Shown: positions 26,120 to 35,437, counted from the first letter of the stretch. The stretch: DNA of 64,000 nucleotides from Nitrospirota bacterium (GCA_021790195.1 JAJYIF010000014.1:1-64000); one strand, 5' to 3'. Numbers and translations: made by a program. Notes: generated by a model from the sequence alone, not told the origin.

Positions 26120-26503
26120 GTGGCAAAAGACTACCTTCATTTTGGTCAGTTCCTTCTGGAAAAGGGTCTCATCTCTGAAACAGATATTCTCAATGCAAGG
26201 TTTATTCAAAAGAAAAGTAATCTGAAGATCGGGGAGCTTGCCGGTGCAAAAGGCTGGCTTACGACAGACGATATTTACAGGATACTAGTTATTCAGGAAG
26301 AGACACTCGAGAAATTCGGGGAGATCGCCGTCAGGGAAAGATATCTCACCAGAATCCAGCTAGCTGAGATCCTCAATGAACAGGAGGACGCCTACGTTTT
26401 TTTCGGAGAGGCCCTTGTCCGGACCGGCGTGATAAACGAGAGGGATCTTATTGAGCAGCTTAAGGAATTCAACAAGATGAGGCTTCAAGGTCTTCAGACC
26501 TGA
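26120..26503 (+). CDS. Small protein resembling type II secretion ATPase N-terminal domains
   Basis: A 127-residue soluble protein with three short repeats of the type FGQFLLEKGLISETDI, FGEIAVRERYLTRIQLAEIL and FGEALVRTGVINERDLIEQL. This 'LG..L...G.I....L..AL' pattern is that of GspE-N/MshEN domains, which bind c-di-GMP or partners at the front of secretion ATPases. Here it is stand-alone. The TPR and ExeA-like genes that follow on the same strand also have links to secretion or pilus systems in other genomes. The start is GTG 26120. Confidence 0.65.
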   Translation: MAKDYLHFGQFLLEKGLISETDILNARFIQKKSNLKIGELAGAKGWLTTDDIYRILVIQEETLEKFGEIAVRERYLTRIQLAEILNEQEDAYVFFGEALVRTGVINERDLIEQLKEFNKMRLQGLQT

Positions 26504-26575
26504 GACCCCTTCGGGCAGCGGGGTTTGCTGTTGACACTCTTCGCCTATGTGTGATAGTTTGAAGCATTAACTATA

Positions 26576-28822
26576 ATGGATAAGAACGTTATATTAAAAG
26601 AAGCCCAGAAGTATCTTGCCCGGGGCCAGATCGACAAGGCCATCGTCGAGTGGGAGAAGCTCGCCAGAGAGACGCCGGACGGCAACATATATAACACCAT
26701 CGGAGACCTTTACCTCAAGAGCGGCGACAAGAGGTCGGCGGCCGAATATTTCCACAAGTCGGCCGATTTTTTCAGAGAGGGCGGATTTTCCCTTAAGGCC
26801 CTCGCGCTCTACAAGAAGATCATCAACATCGATACTTCAGATGCGGGCGCCTATACTGCCCTGGGAGAATTGAGCGAAGACAAGGGCCTGGCTACCGACG
26901 CGATAAAATATTATCTCACCGCCGCGGACATCCTATCGAGGGATGCAAACAAGGAAAAGTTTCTTGGCATGTACGAGAGAATACTGGCCCTTGCGCCTTC
27001 AAATATCCCTCTGCGCGAGAAAGTTGCGGGGCTCTTCCTCAAGGAAGGGCTGTCCTTCAACGCGGCAAGAGAATATGTCCATATTGCGCAGTACTGGACT
27101 GAAAAAGGGGATCTTGAGCAGGCGCGTTCTGCCTTTGCGAAGGTCCTCGACATTCAACCCGATAATAAAGACGCGTTATTCGGGATGATGACCATATATG
27201 GCGGGAAGGGAGACCTTCAGCGCGCCATCGAGTATGCCAGGAAGGCGGCCGGGGTGCAGCCAGGCGATCATGACCTTGCCTTGCGATGCGCCGGTCTTCT
27301 CAAGGAAGCGGGCGCGACAGACGAGGCGATGGAATATGTATTAAAGGTCCTTGAGACAAACCCTTCAGGCGTTGAAGCCAACAAGCTCATGGGGGACCTT
27401 TACCTTCTCAAAGGCAACCGGGAGGCTGCATGGGAGGCATATAAGATCGTGGTGGACTTCATGGTCTCCGAAGACCGCCTGGAAGATGCGGCGGAGCTTA
27501 CCCGGGAGTTCAAGGACACAAACCCCGTAGAGATCGGAAAGTTTCTGATATCCCTGTATAAACAAAAAGGCGACGCAGATGCGGTCTTTGAGGAGACCCT
27601 CTTTGTGGCCGACCTGCTGATGGACAGCGGCCTTCAGGAGGAAGCGGTCGACCTGTATAAAGAAGCACTGAAGCTCCGGCCGGATGACGTACAGATCAAA
27701 AAGCTGCTCGCCGAACAGGAGATAACTGTTTCAGGCATGGAACCCTCGGTGGCGGAAGGTGAGAGATCGACTGAGGACCTGCTGACAGATGCGGAGATAT
27801 TCATTAAGTACGGCCTGCACGAAGAGGCCATGTCGATCCTTGAGGAGCTGAAGCTGAAAGAGCCGGCCAACGCCGACGTGCATGTAAAGCTGAAGTCGCT
27901 CTACATCGAAAAGAACGAAAAGGAGCAGGCGGTTACGGAATGCCTCATCCTTTATGAACTCTACGGCAGGAGCGGCAACCTCGAAATGAGGGAGGAGGCT
28001 CTGAAGGAGGCTGCCGGTATAAGCCCCGACGACCCCAGGGTCCTCGAGAGGATGTCCGCAAAAGCAGAGGGCGCAGCCGGGACGGGGTCCCAGGAGCGTC
28101 TCGAGGATTATGCGGAAGAAATGGCCGAAGCGGAGTTCTATTTGAGGCAGGGCCTGAAAGATGACGCCCTCAGGATCTATCAAAAGCTCTTAAATCTTTT
28201 CCCCGAGGAAGCGGACCTCCGGGAAAAGATTTCTTCGATTGAAGGCGGCTTCGCAGGGTTCGGGGAGGCGGAGAAATTCCCGGCCATGGAAACAGAAATC
28301 GTCGAGGCCCACGAGATGTCTTCCCCGGAAGCGCAGCCTCTCGACACTGACGTGCTCGACATATTCGAGGAGTTCAAAAAGGGCCTCGAAAAGGAGCTCG
28401 AAGAAGAAGACTACGAAACGCATTACAACCTTGGCATAGCTTACAAAGAGATGGGCCTCATAGACGACGCGATAAAGGAGTTTCAGACCTCAAGGCACGA
28501 TCCCAAATGCATAGCCCGCTCAATGACGATGCTCGGAATATGCTACATGGAAAAAGGCCTTTTCCCTCTTGCCATAGATGCCTTCAGAAAATCTCTCGAA
28601 AACATTGCATCGCGTGACGAGTCCTACTGGGGCGCCGAATATGATCTTGCCACCGCTTATGAGAAGAACGGCGACATCAAAGAGGCGTTCGAGATTTTCA
28701 GTGAGATATACGGCATTGACTCTAAATTCAGACAGGTCTCTGAAAAGCTGGACAATCTGAGGGCGATATTGCCGAAGGAGGAGACTGTGGTGAAAAGGAA
28801 GGACAGGGTCTCTTACATTTAG
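26576..28822 (+). CDS. Large TPR-repeat protein
   Basis: A 748-residue protein built almost entirely of tetratricopeptide repeats, for example NTIGDLYLKSGDKRSAAEYF, YTALGELSEDKGLATDAIKYY and, near the C-terminus, YNLGIAYKEMGLIDDAIKEF. There is no signal peptide or membrane segment, so it is cytoplasmic. An acidic, low-complexity stretch (about residues 565-620) separates the main array from the last repeats. The next gene, an ExeA-like ATPase, begins 3 nt after the stop. A scaffolding role with that ATPase is likely but the process is unknown. Confidence 0.85.
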   Translation: MDKNVILKEAQKYLARGQIDKAIVEWEKLARETPDGNIYNTIGDLYLKSGDKRSAAEYFHKSADFFREGGFSLKALALYKKIINIDTSDAGAYTALGELSEDKGLATDAIKYYLTAADILSRDANKEKFLGMYERILALAPSNIPLREKVAGLFLKEGLSFNAAREYVHIAQYWTEKGDLEQARSAFAKVLDIQPDNKDALFGMMTIYGGKGDLQRAIEYARKAAGVQPGDHDLALRCAGLLKEAGATDEAMEYVLKVLETNPSGVEANKLMGDLYLLKGNREAAWEAYKIVVDFMVSEDRLEDAAELTREFKDTNPVEIGKFLISLYKQKGDADAVFEETLFVADLLMDSGLQEEAVDLYKEALKLRPDDVQIKKLLAEQEITVSGMEPSVAEGERSTEDLLTDAEIFIKYGLHEEAMSILEELKLKEPANADVHVKLKSLYIEKNEKEQAVTECLILYELYGRSGNLEMREEALKEAAGISPDDPRVLERMSAKAEGAAGTGSQERLEDYAEEMAEAEFYLRQGLKDDALRIYQKLLNLFPEEADLREKISSIEGGFAGFGEAEKFPAMETEIVEAHEMSSPEAQPLDTDVLDIFEEFKKGLEKELEEEDYETHYNLGIAYKEMGLIDDAIKEFQTSRHDPKCIARSMTMLGICYMEKGLFPLAIDAFRKSLENIASRDESYWGAEYDLATAYEKNGDIKEAFEIFSEIYGIDSKFRQVSEKLDNLRAILPKEETVVKRKDRVSYI

Positions 28823-28825
28823 AAT

Positions 28826-29659
28826 ATGGACTATCTCGAGTACTACGGCTTAAAGGAGCATCCATTCACCAACGTCGTAGACAACAGGTTCTATTACAGC
28901 AGCCCGCAGTACAGGGACGCCCTGGTGAAGCTCAGATACGCAATCGACACAAAGAAGGGCCTTGCTGTCGTCATCGGAGACATAGGCACGGGAAAGACCA
29001 CGCTTGCCAGAAGGCTCCTGGAGGACCTTGACGAAGAGCGCTATGAGGCCACGCTGCTCGTCATAATACATTCTTCGGTGAGCTCGGAATGGCTCCTGAA
29101 GAAATTTGCGATCCAGCTTGGGGTAGTGGATGCGAAGGAGCACAGCAAGGTGGAGATGCTGGGCCAGATCTATCGCAGGCTGCTCGAGATCAACGAAAGC
29201 GGTAAGACAGCTGTTCTCCTTATGGACGAGGTCCAGATGCTGAAGTCCAAAGAGATCATGGAAGAGTTCAGGGGCCTCCTGAATATGGAGATGCCCGGAG
29301 GTAAGATGATCAACCTCCTGTTCTTCGGGCTCCCGGACCTTGAGGACGTCCTGTCGCTGGACGAGCCCCTGAAACAAAGGGTGGCTATGAAGATCGCTTT
29401 GAAACCCTTTTCCATAGACGATACCAGCGAGTATATAAAGCACCGCCTGAAAGTTGCGGGGTGCGTCGCCGAAGTCTTTACGGCAGAGGCGATAAAAGAG
29501 GTCCTCCGTTACTCAACGGGTGTGCCGAGGCTCATTAACACCATATGCGACAACGCCCTTCTTGAGGGATACCTTTTCAAGACAAAGACCATAGATGAGT
29601 CGGTCATCAAGGCTGTTGCTATAGACCTCGGTCTCAACAGTCTGCCCCAGGAACTGTAG
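28826..29659 (+). CDS. ExeA-like AAA ATPase
   Basis: A 277-residue ATPase of the ExeA/GspA type. The N-terminal YYGLKEHPFTNVVD..FYYSSPQYRDAL block is the family signature. The Walker A is VIGDIGTGKTTLARR and Walker B VLLMDEVQML, with sensor regions GLPDLEDVL and STGVPRLINTICD. Unlike full ExeA there is no C-terminal peptidoglycan-binding domain, so this is the short, cytoplasmic form. It is coupled to the TPR gene upstream and converges with the lipoprotein gene. Confidence 0.88.
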   Translation: MDYLEYYGLKEHPFTNVVDNRFYYSSPQYRDALVKLRYAIDTKKGLAVVIGDIGTGKTTLARRLLEDLDEERYEATLLVIIHSSVSSEWLLKKFAIQLGVVDAKEHSKVEMLGQIYRRLLEINESGKTAVLLMDEVQMLKSKEIMEEFRGLLNMEMPGGKMINLLFFGLPDLEDVLSLDEPLKQRVAMKIALKPFSIDDTSEYIKHRLKVAGCVAEVFTAEAIKEVLRYSTGVPRLINTICDNALLEGYLFKTKTIDESVIKAVAIDLGLNSLPQEL

Positions 29660-29662
29660 ACC

Positions 29663-30358
29663 TCAGGGGTCCGTCTGAGGGTTGAATGACAGAGTTTTGA
29701 TCTTCAGGTCGAGTGATTGACCTGAGAGTTTGATCCGCATCCTCGAAGGGAACCATATCCCGTCTATGAGGTCTGGCTCCTCGTAATCGACGACCAGCTC
29801 TTTCCCGCCTTCCAAGTCGACTATCTGCTTTTCCGGCATCATCGTCTTCTTGTTGAGGAAGAGTCTCCTCCACGAATTCGACACACGGTAGGAATCGTGT
29901 TCCTCCCTGATGTCGGCGTCCTTTAAAGACCACCAGAAGAAGCTGTTCCTGATCCCGTCAATAAGCATGAGGAGCTTGCTCCTCTCAAGCGGAGGATTGC
30001 TCCGCATCACCGTACCGTTCGACGTCACCTCGCCCACCAGGAAACCGAGGGAGTAGACCTGAAGGTCCACAGAATCCGGCGTCAGCCGGAGAACGGCGTC
30101 GCCCTTCATGACGCTTCCATCCCTTTCAAACTCCAAGCGGAAGGTCGATTCAAGATATTTGATATTCTCCTTCTCTGCCAGGACCTCCCCCGGGTCAATC
30201 CCTTCATAAACAGGGATCTCGATCCTCTTGGTTGCGCATGATACAAGAAGAAGACAGCAGATAGCGGACAGAAGACGAGAAACCGTCCTCCGTAACGCGA
30301 TCCTCTCCCGCAACAGGGGAGAGAGGAGAAAAGCGGAAATCCTACGCCTTGATTCCAT
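29663..30358 (-). CDS. LolB-like outer-membrane lipoprotein
   Basis: About 231 residues. A short hydrophobic signal ends in CCLLLVSCATK, a lipobox. The mature part is beta-rich and includes LESTFRLEFERDGSV and VDLQVYSLGFLVGEV, as in LolB/DUF4292-type proteins. I start at ATG 30358 (MESRRRISAFLL), preceded by AAGGCGG; the frame continues upstream into the end of radA. It probably sits on the periplasmic face of the outer membrane. A role in lipoprotein insertion is inference from fold-like features. Confidence 0.65.
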   Translation of the reverse strand: MESRRRISAFLLSPLLRERIALRRTVSRLLSAICCLLLVSCATKRIEIPVYEGIDPGEVLAEKENIKYLESTFRLEFERDGSVMKGDAVLRLTPDSVDLQVYSLGFLVGEVTSNGTVMRSNPPLERSKLLMLIDGIRNSFFWWSLKDADIREEHDSYRVSNSWRRLFLNKKTMMPEKQIVDLEGGKELVVDYEEPDLIDGIWFPSRMRIKLSGQSLDLKIKTLSFNPQTDP

Positions 30359-30368
30359 TTTGCCGCCT

Positions 30369-31730
30369 TCAGCTGACAGCGGCTTCGAGAAGGTCCTCGA
30401 CATTATTCACCTCTATTATTTCAAGTCCGAAGGTCTCCTTCAGTCGGGCCTTATTAGTTTTCGGAAGGATCGCCCGCTCGAACCCGATCTTCGCGGCCTC
30501 CCTGATCCTCGCCTCCACCTGGGCCACCGCCCTCACCTCTCCCGACAGCCCCATCTCGCCGCACAGCACCGTCTTCGGATGAATCGGGATTTCCCTGAGG
30601 GACGAGGCTATGGCAGCGACTACTCCGAGGTCGACCGCGGGCTCAATGATCTTTATCCCTCCTACCACGTTGATGAAGATGTCCATCCCTCCGAGGTGGA
30701 GACCCGCTATCTTCTCAAGCACTGCCACAAGAAGGTTTACCCTGTTGAAATCCACTCCCATAGATGTCCTCCTCGGCATTCCGAAGGTGGTAGGGGACAC
30801 GAGGGCCTGAAGCTCTATCAGGAGCGGTCTTGTGCCCTCCATACTCGCAACGACCGTCGAGCCGGAGACATTCTGCGGCCTCTCCGAGAGAAAGAGCTCG
30901 GAGGGGTTCTCAATCGCAAGAAGCCCGGCGTCAGTCATCTCGAAAACTCCAATCTCGTTGGTCGAACCGAATCTGTTCTTAACAGTGCGCAGCATGCGGT
31001 ATGAGTGTCCCCTGTCCCCCTCGAAATAGAGGACTGTATCGACGATATGCTCAAGGACGCGCGGGCCCGCAATCGCGCCCTCCTTCGTTACGTGACCTAT
31101 GATAAAAAGCGGCATGCCCGACTTCTTCGCAAAGGACATCAGCCTGGCAGCGCATTCCCTGACCTGCCCCACAGAACCCGGCGCCGAGGCGAGCTCCTCG
31201 GCATACATCGTCTGAATCGAGTCTACGACGACGACGCCTGGCAGAAGGGAAGCTGCGGTGGCGATGATCGCCTCAAGGTTTGTCTCGGGGAGCAGGATTA
31301 TATTGTCCGAATTGATCGAAAGCCTCTCCGCCCTGAGCTTGATCTGCTCGGGGGACTCCTCGCCGGATACATAAAGCACCTTGCCGGCACCTTCGGAAAG
31401 TCTTGCCCCGGCCTGAATGAGAAGGGTCGATTTGCCTATGCCGGGGTCCCCCCCCACAAGTATGACAGAGCCTTCCACAACCCCGCCGCCCAGTACTCTG
31501 TCAAGCTCGGCAATCCCCGTTGACATCCTCTTTTCCCTGCCGCCCGATACGGAACTTAGCGGCTGAGGTCCCGACCTGGCAAAGGCCGCGTGGGCCGACA
31601 TGCTGCGTCCCGGAGATGTCTTCTCCTCGACCATCGTGTTCCACGCGCCGCAGTCGGGACACCTGCCGAGCCACTTAGGGCTGCTGTACCCGCAAGCCTG
31701 ACATTGATAGAAGGTCTTTATCTTGGACAT
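30369..31730 (-). CDS. radA: DNA repair protein RadA
   Basis: A 453-residue RadA (Sms), a RecA-related helicase that processes recombination intermediates. The N-terminal zinc finger is YQCQACGYSSPKWLGRCPDC, the Walker A GGDPGIGKSTLLIQ, and the RadA-specific KNRFG motif is in TVKNRFGSTNEIG. The C-terminal Lon-like domain is complete. The lipoprotein gene begins 10 nt after its stop. All signature residues are present. Confidence 0.97.
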   Translation of the reverse strand: MSKIKTFYQCQACGYSSPKWLGRCPDCGAWNTMVEEKTSPGRSMSAHAAFARSGPQPLSSVSGGREKRMSTGIAELDRVLGGGVVEGSVILVGGDPGIGKSTLLIQAGARLSEGAGKVLYVSGEESPEQIKLRAERLSINSDNIILLPETNLEAIIATAASLLPGVVVVDSIQTMYAEELASAPGSVGQVRECAARLMSFAKKSGMPLFIIGHVTKEGAIAGPRVLEHIVDTVLYFEGDRGHSYRMLRTVKNRFGSTNEIGVFEMTDAGLLAIENPSELFLSERPQNVSGSTVVASMEGTRPLLIELQALVSPTTFGMPRRTSMGVDFNRVNLLVAVLEKIAGLHLGGMDIFINVVGGIKIIEPAVDLGVVAAIASSLREIPIHPKTVLCGEMGLSGEVRAVAQVEARIREAAKIGFERAILPKTNKARLKETFGLEIIEVNNVEDLLEAAVS

Positions 31731-31791
31731 AGTTCAACGCGAAAAAAGTAACGGCCGGCGTCAGGTCGGCGCAGAGACGCAACGGGTCTTC

Positions 31792-32556
31792 TTATATTCT
31801 CAGCAGACCCATCCCTTTCCCGAGGTGATACGACTTTCTGATAGCCGCTGTTACGAAGTCTTTGGCTCTTCTGACGGATTCGAGGGCATCGTGCCCGTCG
31901 GCGAGAAACGCCGTAATGGCGGCGGAAAAAGCGCAGCCCGTCCCATGGTATTCGCCCTTGATCTTCGGCCCATCGAGCCGGTGGAACTCGTTACCGTCGT
32001 AATATAGATCGAGAGTCAGTTTTTCGAGATGGCCCCCGGTAATTACAACTACACGGGGGCCCATGTCCTTCAATTTCCGCGCAGCCTCCTGCATATCCTT
32101 CTCGTTTTCTACATTCGAGCCGGTAAGGACAGAGGCCTCATAAATATTAGGGGTGATCACGCTCGACAGGGGGAAGAGCTTGTCTTTGATCTTATCGAGG
32201 GTCCCGTTTTCGACAAGACTCGCCCCTGTTGAAGAGACCGTCACCGGGTCAACAACAAGATTTCCGAGCGCATAGTTCCCGATCAGCTCTGCGGATGCCT
32301 CGACAGTCCATCCGCTGTAGAGCATCCCTGTCTTCATGGCATCCGGCCTTATATCCGACAAGAGGAGATCCATCTGGCCGAAGAAGAAATCCTTGTCGAC
32401 AGGCGAGATCTTTCCCACTTTAGAGGTATTCTGAGCCGTGAGGACGGCGGGTATGGACATTCCGTGGACACCCAGCGCAGCGAAGACCTTGAGGTCGGCT
32501 TGAAGTCCTGCGCCGCCTGTAGGGTCAGAGCCCGCTACAGTCAAAGCAGATTTCAT
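31792..32556 (-). CDS. thiD: Hydroxymethylpyrimidine kinase / phosphomethylpyrimidine kinase
   Basis: A 254-residue ThiD of thiamine synthesis, phosphorylating HMP and HMP-P. Family segments: the N-terminal TVAGSDPTGGAGLQADLK, VLTAQNTS, VDPVTVSSTGASL and the anion-hole GEYHGTGCAFSAAI with the catalytic Cys/Asp region. A TATAAT lies 5 nt before the start codon, so the mRNA may be leaderless. No other thiamine genes are adjacent. Confidence 0.96.
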   Translation of the reverse strand: MKSALTVAGSDPTGGAGLQADLKVFAALGVHGMSIPAVLTAQNTSKVGKISPVDKDFFFGQMDLLLSDIRPDAMKTGMLYSGWTVEASAELIGNYALGNLVVDPVTVSSTGASLVENGTLDKIKDKLFPLSSVITPNIYEASVLTGSNVENEKDMQEAARKLKDMGPRVVVITGGHLEKLTLDLYYDGNEFHRLDGPKIKGEYHGTGCAFSAAITAFLADGHDALESVRRAKDFVTAAIRKSYHLGKGMGLLRI

Positions 32557-32561
32557 GGTCT

Positions 32562-32567
32562 ATTATA
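32562..32567 (-). promoter_or_regulatory. -10 box immediately before thiD
   Basis: TATAAT in the sense of thiD, separated by 5 nt from the ATG. A -35-like TGACTT lies about 17 nt further upstream. There is no ribosome binding site. Confidence 0.42.
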
Positions 32568-32587
32568 ACCGCCTCTGAATATTTAAG

Positions 32588-33337
32588 TCATCTATTGTCG
32601 GTGTCGACAGAGGCTTTCAACGGGTCTTCCTGAGGCAGACTTAATCTCACGACGCGGCCCTTTTCTCCAAGCGTCCCCAGGTCCCTGCCGTTCAGGACCA
32701 GTTTCACGCCGCCCGCATTCCCCAGCTTTATATCGAAGCCCTTTTGGGATGTCCACTTCCTCATCTCTCCCGGTTTCATCAGGGTTTCTTCAATCTTTCC
32801 TTCTCCTGTCTGCACGCGAAGCCAGGACGCATCCGAACAGACCGCGTTAAGGACATAGCGCGAATAAGCATCAGGGTGCGAGATCTGTGTTTTGCTTTTC
32901 TCGGCAGCAACCAAGGGGACACGGGGCGTCTCTGCGGGCGCAATTTGACCGGACTCGCGCGCAGGTCCCGAGGGAGGGACCCTATTCCTGAGAAGAGAAA
33001 TGGCGGCGATCGAGATAGCAGCAACGATTACAAAACCGAAAACCGCGAAGCGAGGAAGGGCGGGCTTTCTCTTGGCGGGCTGGGGCGGGACCGGTTCAAC
33101 CTCCTCCGTCTTCACCCAGCCTTCGGCATATTCGTTAAGGAGGGGCTCAGGATCGACATTCAGAAACCGCGCATATTCACGTATGTAACCTCTCGTATAG
33201 ACCTGCGGGGGGAGTTTTTCAAGCGCATTGTTTTCGAGAGACTTAAGATATTCGTACTGGATCCTTAGGGTATTAGCCACCTCTCTAAGGTCAATACCGA
33301 GTTCTTCGCGCCGCTTTCTTAGAATCTCTCCAATCAA
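32588..33337 (-). CDS. rodZ: RodZ-like cell-shape protein (HTH plus DUF4115)
   Basis: About 249 residues. The N-terminal helix-turn-helix domain (LIGEILRKRREELGIDLREV, LKSLENNALEKLPPQVYTRGY) is the RodZ signature that binds MreB. One membrane helix follows (FAVFGFVIVAAISIAAISLL), then a periplasmic DUF4115 domain (SWLRVQTGEGKIEET, GFDIKLGNAGGVKLVLNG). I place the start at TTG 33337, after GGGGCGGA; the longer frame upstream reads through AT-rich promoter-like sequence. Sequence downstream of the membrane helix is shorter than in E. coli RodZ. Confidence 0.85.
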   Translation of the reverse strand: MIGEILRKRREELGIDLREVANTLRIQYEYLKSLENNALEKLPPQVYTRGYIREYARFLNVDPEPLLNEYAEGWVKTEEVEPVPPQPAKRKPALPRFAVFGFVIVAAISIAAISLLRNRVPPSGPARESGQIAPAETPRVPLVAAEKSKTQISHPDAYSRYVLNAVCSDASWLRVQTGEGKIEETLMKPGEMRKWTSQKGFDIKLGNAGGVKLVLNGRDLGTLGEKGRVVRLSLPQEDPLKASVDTDNR

Positions 33338-33471
33338 TTCCGCCCCTTCGACACTATTAAAATATAGCACAAAATAGTGGCAAAAGACAGACTGCCACGG
33401 CCCGGCTTTCGGCCGTTCATGTGGTATCATAAAATGGATCCCGGAAGAAGAGGCATCCTTATTAGCAAGTC

Positions 33472-34785
33472 ATGAGAAGATTGATGAATAGAGTAGTAGT
33501 GACCGGCATAGGGTCCGTCAGTCCCCTGGGGAATTCCTTCGATAGGGCATGGTCTGCAATGAAGGCAGGCAGGTCCGGTATCTCCCAAATGTCGGGGACC
33601 GAGGCCTCCGGTCTGCCGTGCCGCGTCGCAGGACAGTTAAAGGACTTTGATGAAGCGAAAAGATTTTCGGCGAAAGAGATGCGCCGTTTTGATCGGTTTG
33701 CGCTCTATGCTATTGCAGCTGCCGTCATGGCGCTCGAAGACGCGGGATTGCTGGAAGGTTACGAGTCACAAGCTGCGAGTTACAAGTCAAAGGAGAAGAA
33801 TTTTTCTGATAACTCACCACTTGTCGCTCCTCACTCGTCGCTTAATTCGGCAGGCGTGATCATCGGATCGAGCAGAGGCGGCATAAGCACGATAGAGAAA
33901 GCCTTAAGTCTAAGTAGAGCGCAAAATCCAAGGCCCAAACAATGCCGGCTATCCCCTTATCTTATGCCCTCGACCACGATCGGTATGGCAGCTTCTTATG
34001 TGGCGCAGAAGTTTGGCATAAGAGGTCATTGTCTTGGTATCTCGAACGCGTGCGCCTCGGGCGCAAGCGCCATCGGCGAGGCATTCAGGACCATTAAGTC
34101 CGGCTATTCGGGATTGATTGTGGCCGGCGGAGCAGAGGCTCCGATATGCCGGTTCTGCATAGAAGGGTACGGGGCTTCCGGCGCCCTAACAAGCAGAACC
34201 GGAGAGACGCCAAGACCGTTTGACAGAGACAGGGATGGCTTTGTGCTGTCCGAAGGGGCTTGCCTGCTCGTTCTGGAAGACCTTGAGAACGCGAAGGAAA
34301 GGGGCGCGAGTATATACGGTGAGGTGGTGGGATATGGAAACACCTCCGACGCCTTCCATATGACAAAGCCGCATCCGGAAGGCGAAGCGGAGGCAATAAG
34401 ATCGGCATTGAAGGATGCGGACCTGAGTACAGATGATGTAGATTATGTCAATGCACATGGGACAGGTACGAAGATAGGAGATGCCGCAGAGTCCGGGGCG
34501 ATACGGGAGGCCTTCGGGAAAAAAGGATCGACGGTCCCCGTCAGCGCAATAAAATCGATGACCGGTCATATGCTCGCAGCCTCGGGTGCCTTCGAAATAG
34601 CATCCACCCTGAAAAGCATCTGCGAGGGCATTATACCCCCGACCATAAACCTCGACAATAAAGACGCCGCGTGCGATATTGACGTTGTGACTGAAAAGAC
34701 AAGGGCAGATATCGATATCGCCGTCTCGAATTCCTTCGGCTTCGGAGGCGTAAACGCCGTGGTCGTTCTGAAGAAATATCGTTAA
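33472..34785 (+). CDS. fabF: Beta-ketoacyl-ACP synthase II-like, with in-frame palindromic insertion
   Basis: A 437-residue condensing enzyme of fatty-acid elongation. The catalytic triad is intact: Cys in ISNACASGASAIGEAF, His in NAHGTGTKIGD and His in IKSMTGHMLAASG. It is about 25 residues longer than usual. The extra segment, about residues 97-125 between LEDAGLLEG and SAGVIIGSSRGG, is encoded by an imperfect palindromic repeat (33758-33845) that keeps the frame open. The start may be ATG 33472 or ATG 33484 (MNRVVVTGIG, the usual N-terminus). It may instead be a FabF paralogue for a special lipid; no acyl carrier protein gene is adjacent. Confidence 0.9.
   Translation: MRRLMNRVVVTGIGSVSPLGNSFDRAWSAMKAGRSGISQMSGTEASGLPCRVAGQLKDFDEAKRFSAKEMRRFDRFALYAIAAAVMALEDAGLLEGYESQAASYKSKEKNFSDNSPLVAPHSSLNSAGVIIGSSRGGISTIEKALSLSRAQNPRPKQCRLSPYLMPSTTIGMAASYVAQKFGIRGHCLGISNACASGASAIGEAFRTIKSGYSGLIVAGGAEAPICRFCIEGYGASGALTSRTGETPRPFDRDRDGFVLSEGACLLVLEDLENAKERGASIYGEVVGYGNTSDAFHMTKPHPEGEAEAIRSALKDADLSTDDVDYVNAHGTGTKIGDAAESGAIREAFGKKGSTVPVSAIKSMTGHMLAASGAFEIASTLKSICEGIIPPTINLDNKDAACDIDVVTEKTRADIDIAVSNSFGFGGVNAVVVLKKYR
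33758..33845. repeat. Palindromic repeat inserted inside fabF
   Basis: The left arm TTACGAGTCACAAGCTGCGA and the right arm CACTTGTCGCTCCTCACTCG are imperfect inverted repeats built from GAGT-x-ACAAG-like units. The element is related in style to 56343-56410. It encodes the 30-residue insertion that distinguishes this FabF from typical ones. Confidence 0.65.
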
Positions 34786-34865
34786 TAGTCAATACAGTAT
34801 CCGGACGCCGCTCGCACGCATCATTCTAGAATACGCTGACCAGACCCATGGAGTGGAGCGGACTC

Positions 34866-34895
34866 TTGACAAGTTGCATAGTATCGAAATAAACT
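34866..34895 (+). promoter_or_regulatory. Promoter of the DsrE-like gene
   Basis: TTGACA at 34866-34871 and TAAACT at 34890-34895 with an 18-nt spacer, 26 nt before the start codon and followed by a ribosome binding site (GGAGGAG). Confidence 0.6.
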
Positions 34896-34921
34896 AACTG
34901 AAAACAGTTACGGAGGAGTCC

Positions 34922-35308
34922 ATGGAAAACAAGAAGTATCTCTTCGTCATTACCCACGCAACCACCAGACCCATCGAAGTGCTCGTGTTCATGAAGATCA
35001 TCTCGAACATGAAGGCATTCGACGACAGCGCCGACATAGCGGTCTTTCTCGTCGATGAGGGGATTCAACTCGCAAAGAAAGGTGTTGCACAGGGCATTTC
35101 CCTGGAGTTTGAAGGCAAGAACGTGAATCTTGGTGAGATGATCGACATGATAAAAGAGTTTGATGTGAAATTCTATGTCTGTCAGGCATTCATGCCGGTC
35201 TTCAAGATGACAAAGGAAGACCTCATCGAAGGCGCGGAAGAGAGGTCGAGCGCCTATCTCGGCGAACTTCTCCTGGACGGCTACACGCCTTTTTCTCTGA
35301 GCGTCTGA
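34922..35308 (+). CDS. DsrE-family sulfur-transfer-like protein
   Basis: A 128-residue protein of the DsrE/YchN fold. It begins KYLFVITHATTRPIEVLVFMK and has a C-terminal strand with the only cysteine, FYVCQAFMP, where DsrE-like sulfurtransferases place their active Cys. Such proteins carry persulfide or act in peroxide response. A strong ribosome binding site precedes the ATG. It is a single-gene unit just outside the tRNA-flanked island. Confidence 0.78.
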   Translation: MENKKYLFVITHATTRPIEVLVFMKIISNMKAFDDSADIAVFLVDEGIQLAKKGVAQGISLEFEGKNVNLGEMIDMIKEFDVKFYVCQAFMPVFKMTKEDLIEGAEERSSAYLGELLLDGYTPFSLSV

Positions 35309-35409
35309 CGTCTCAGAAGAACACGCTTATTGTTGTCACGGCGCTATTAACTCAAAAGGCACGGCACGGGGAATTGGCGTCCTTCGCCCTGTCGTTTAAT
35401 CCGGATTAT

Positions 35410-35437
35410 TGGTGCGAGAGAGGGAAGTCGAACCCCT
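35410..35437 (-). pseudogene. tRNA-Leu 3' fragment (T arm, acceptor, CCA)
   Basis: In the minus sense this reads AGGGG TTCGACT TCCCT then CTCTCGC ACCA: a five-pair T stem with loop, an acceptor strand and an encoded CCA. The acceptor CTCTCGC is the exact complement of GCGAGAG, the 5' end of the tRNA-Leu fragment at 46068-46106. No D arm or anticodon arm precedes it. It is the detached 3' half of that gene. Confidence 0.8.
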
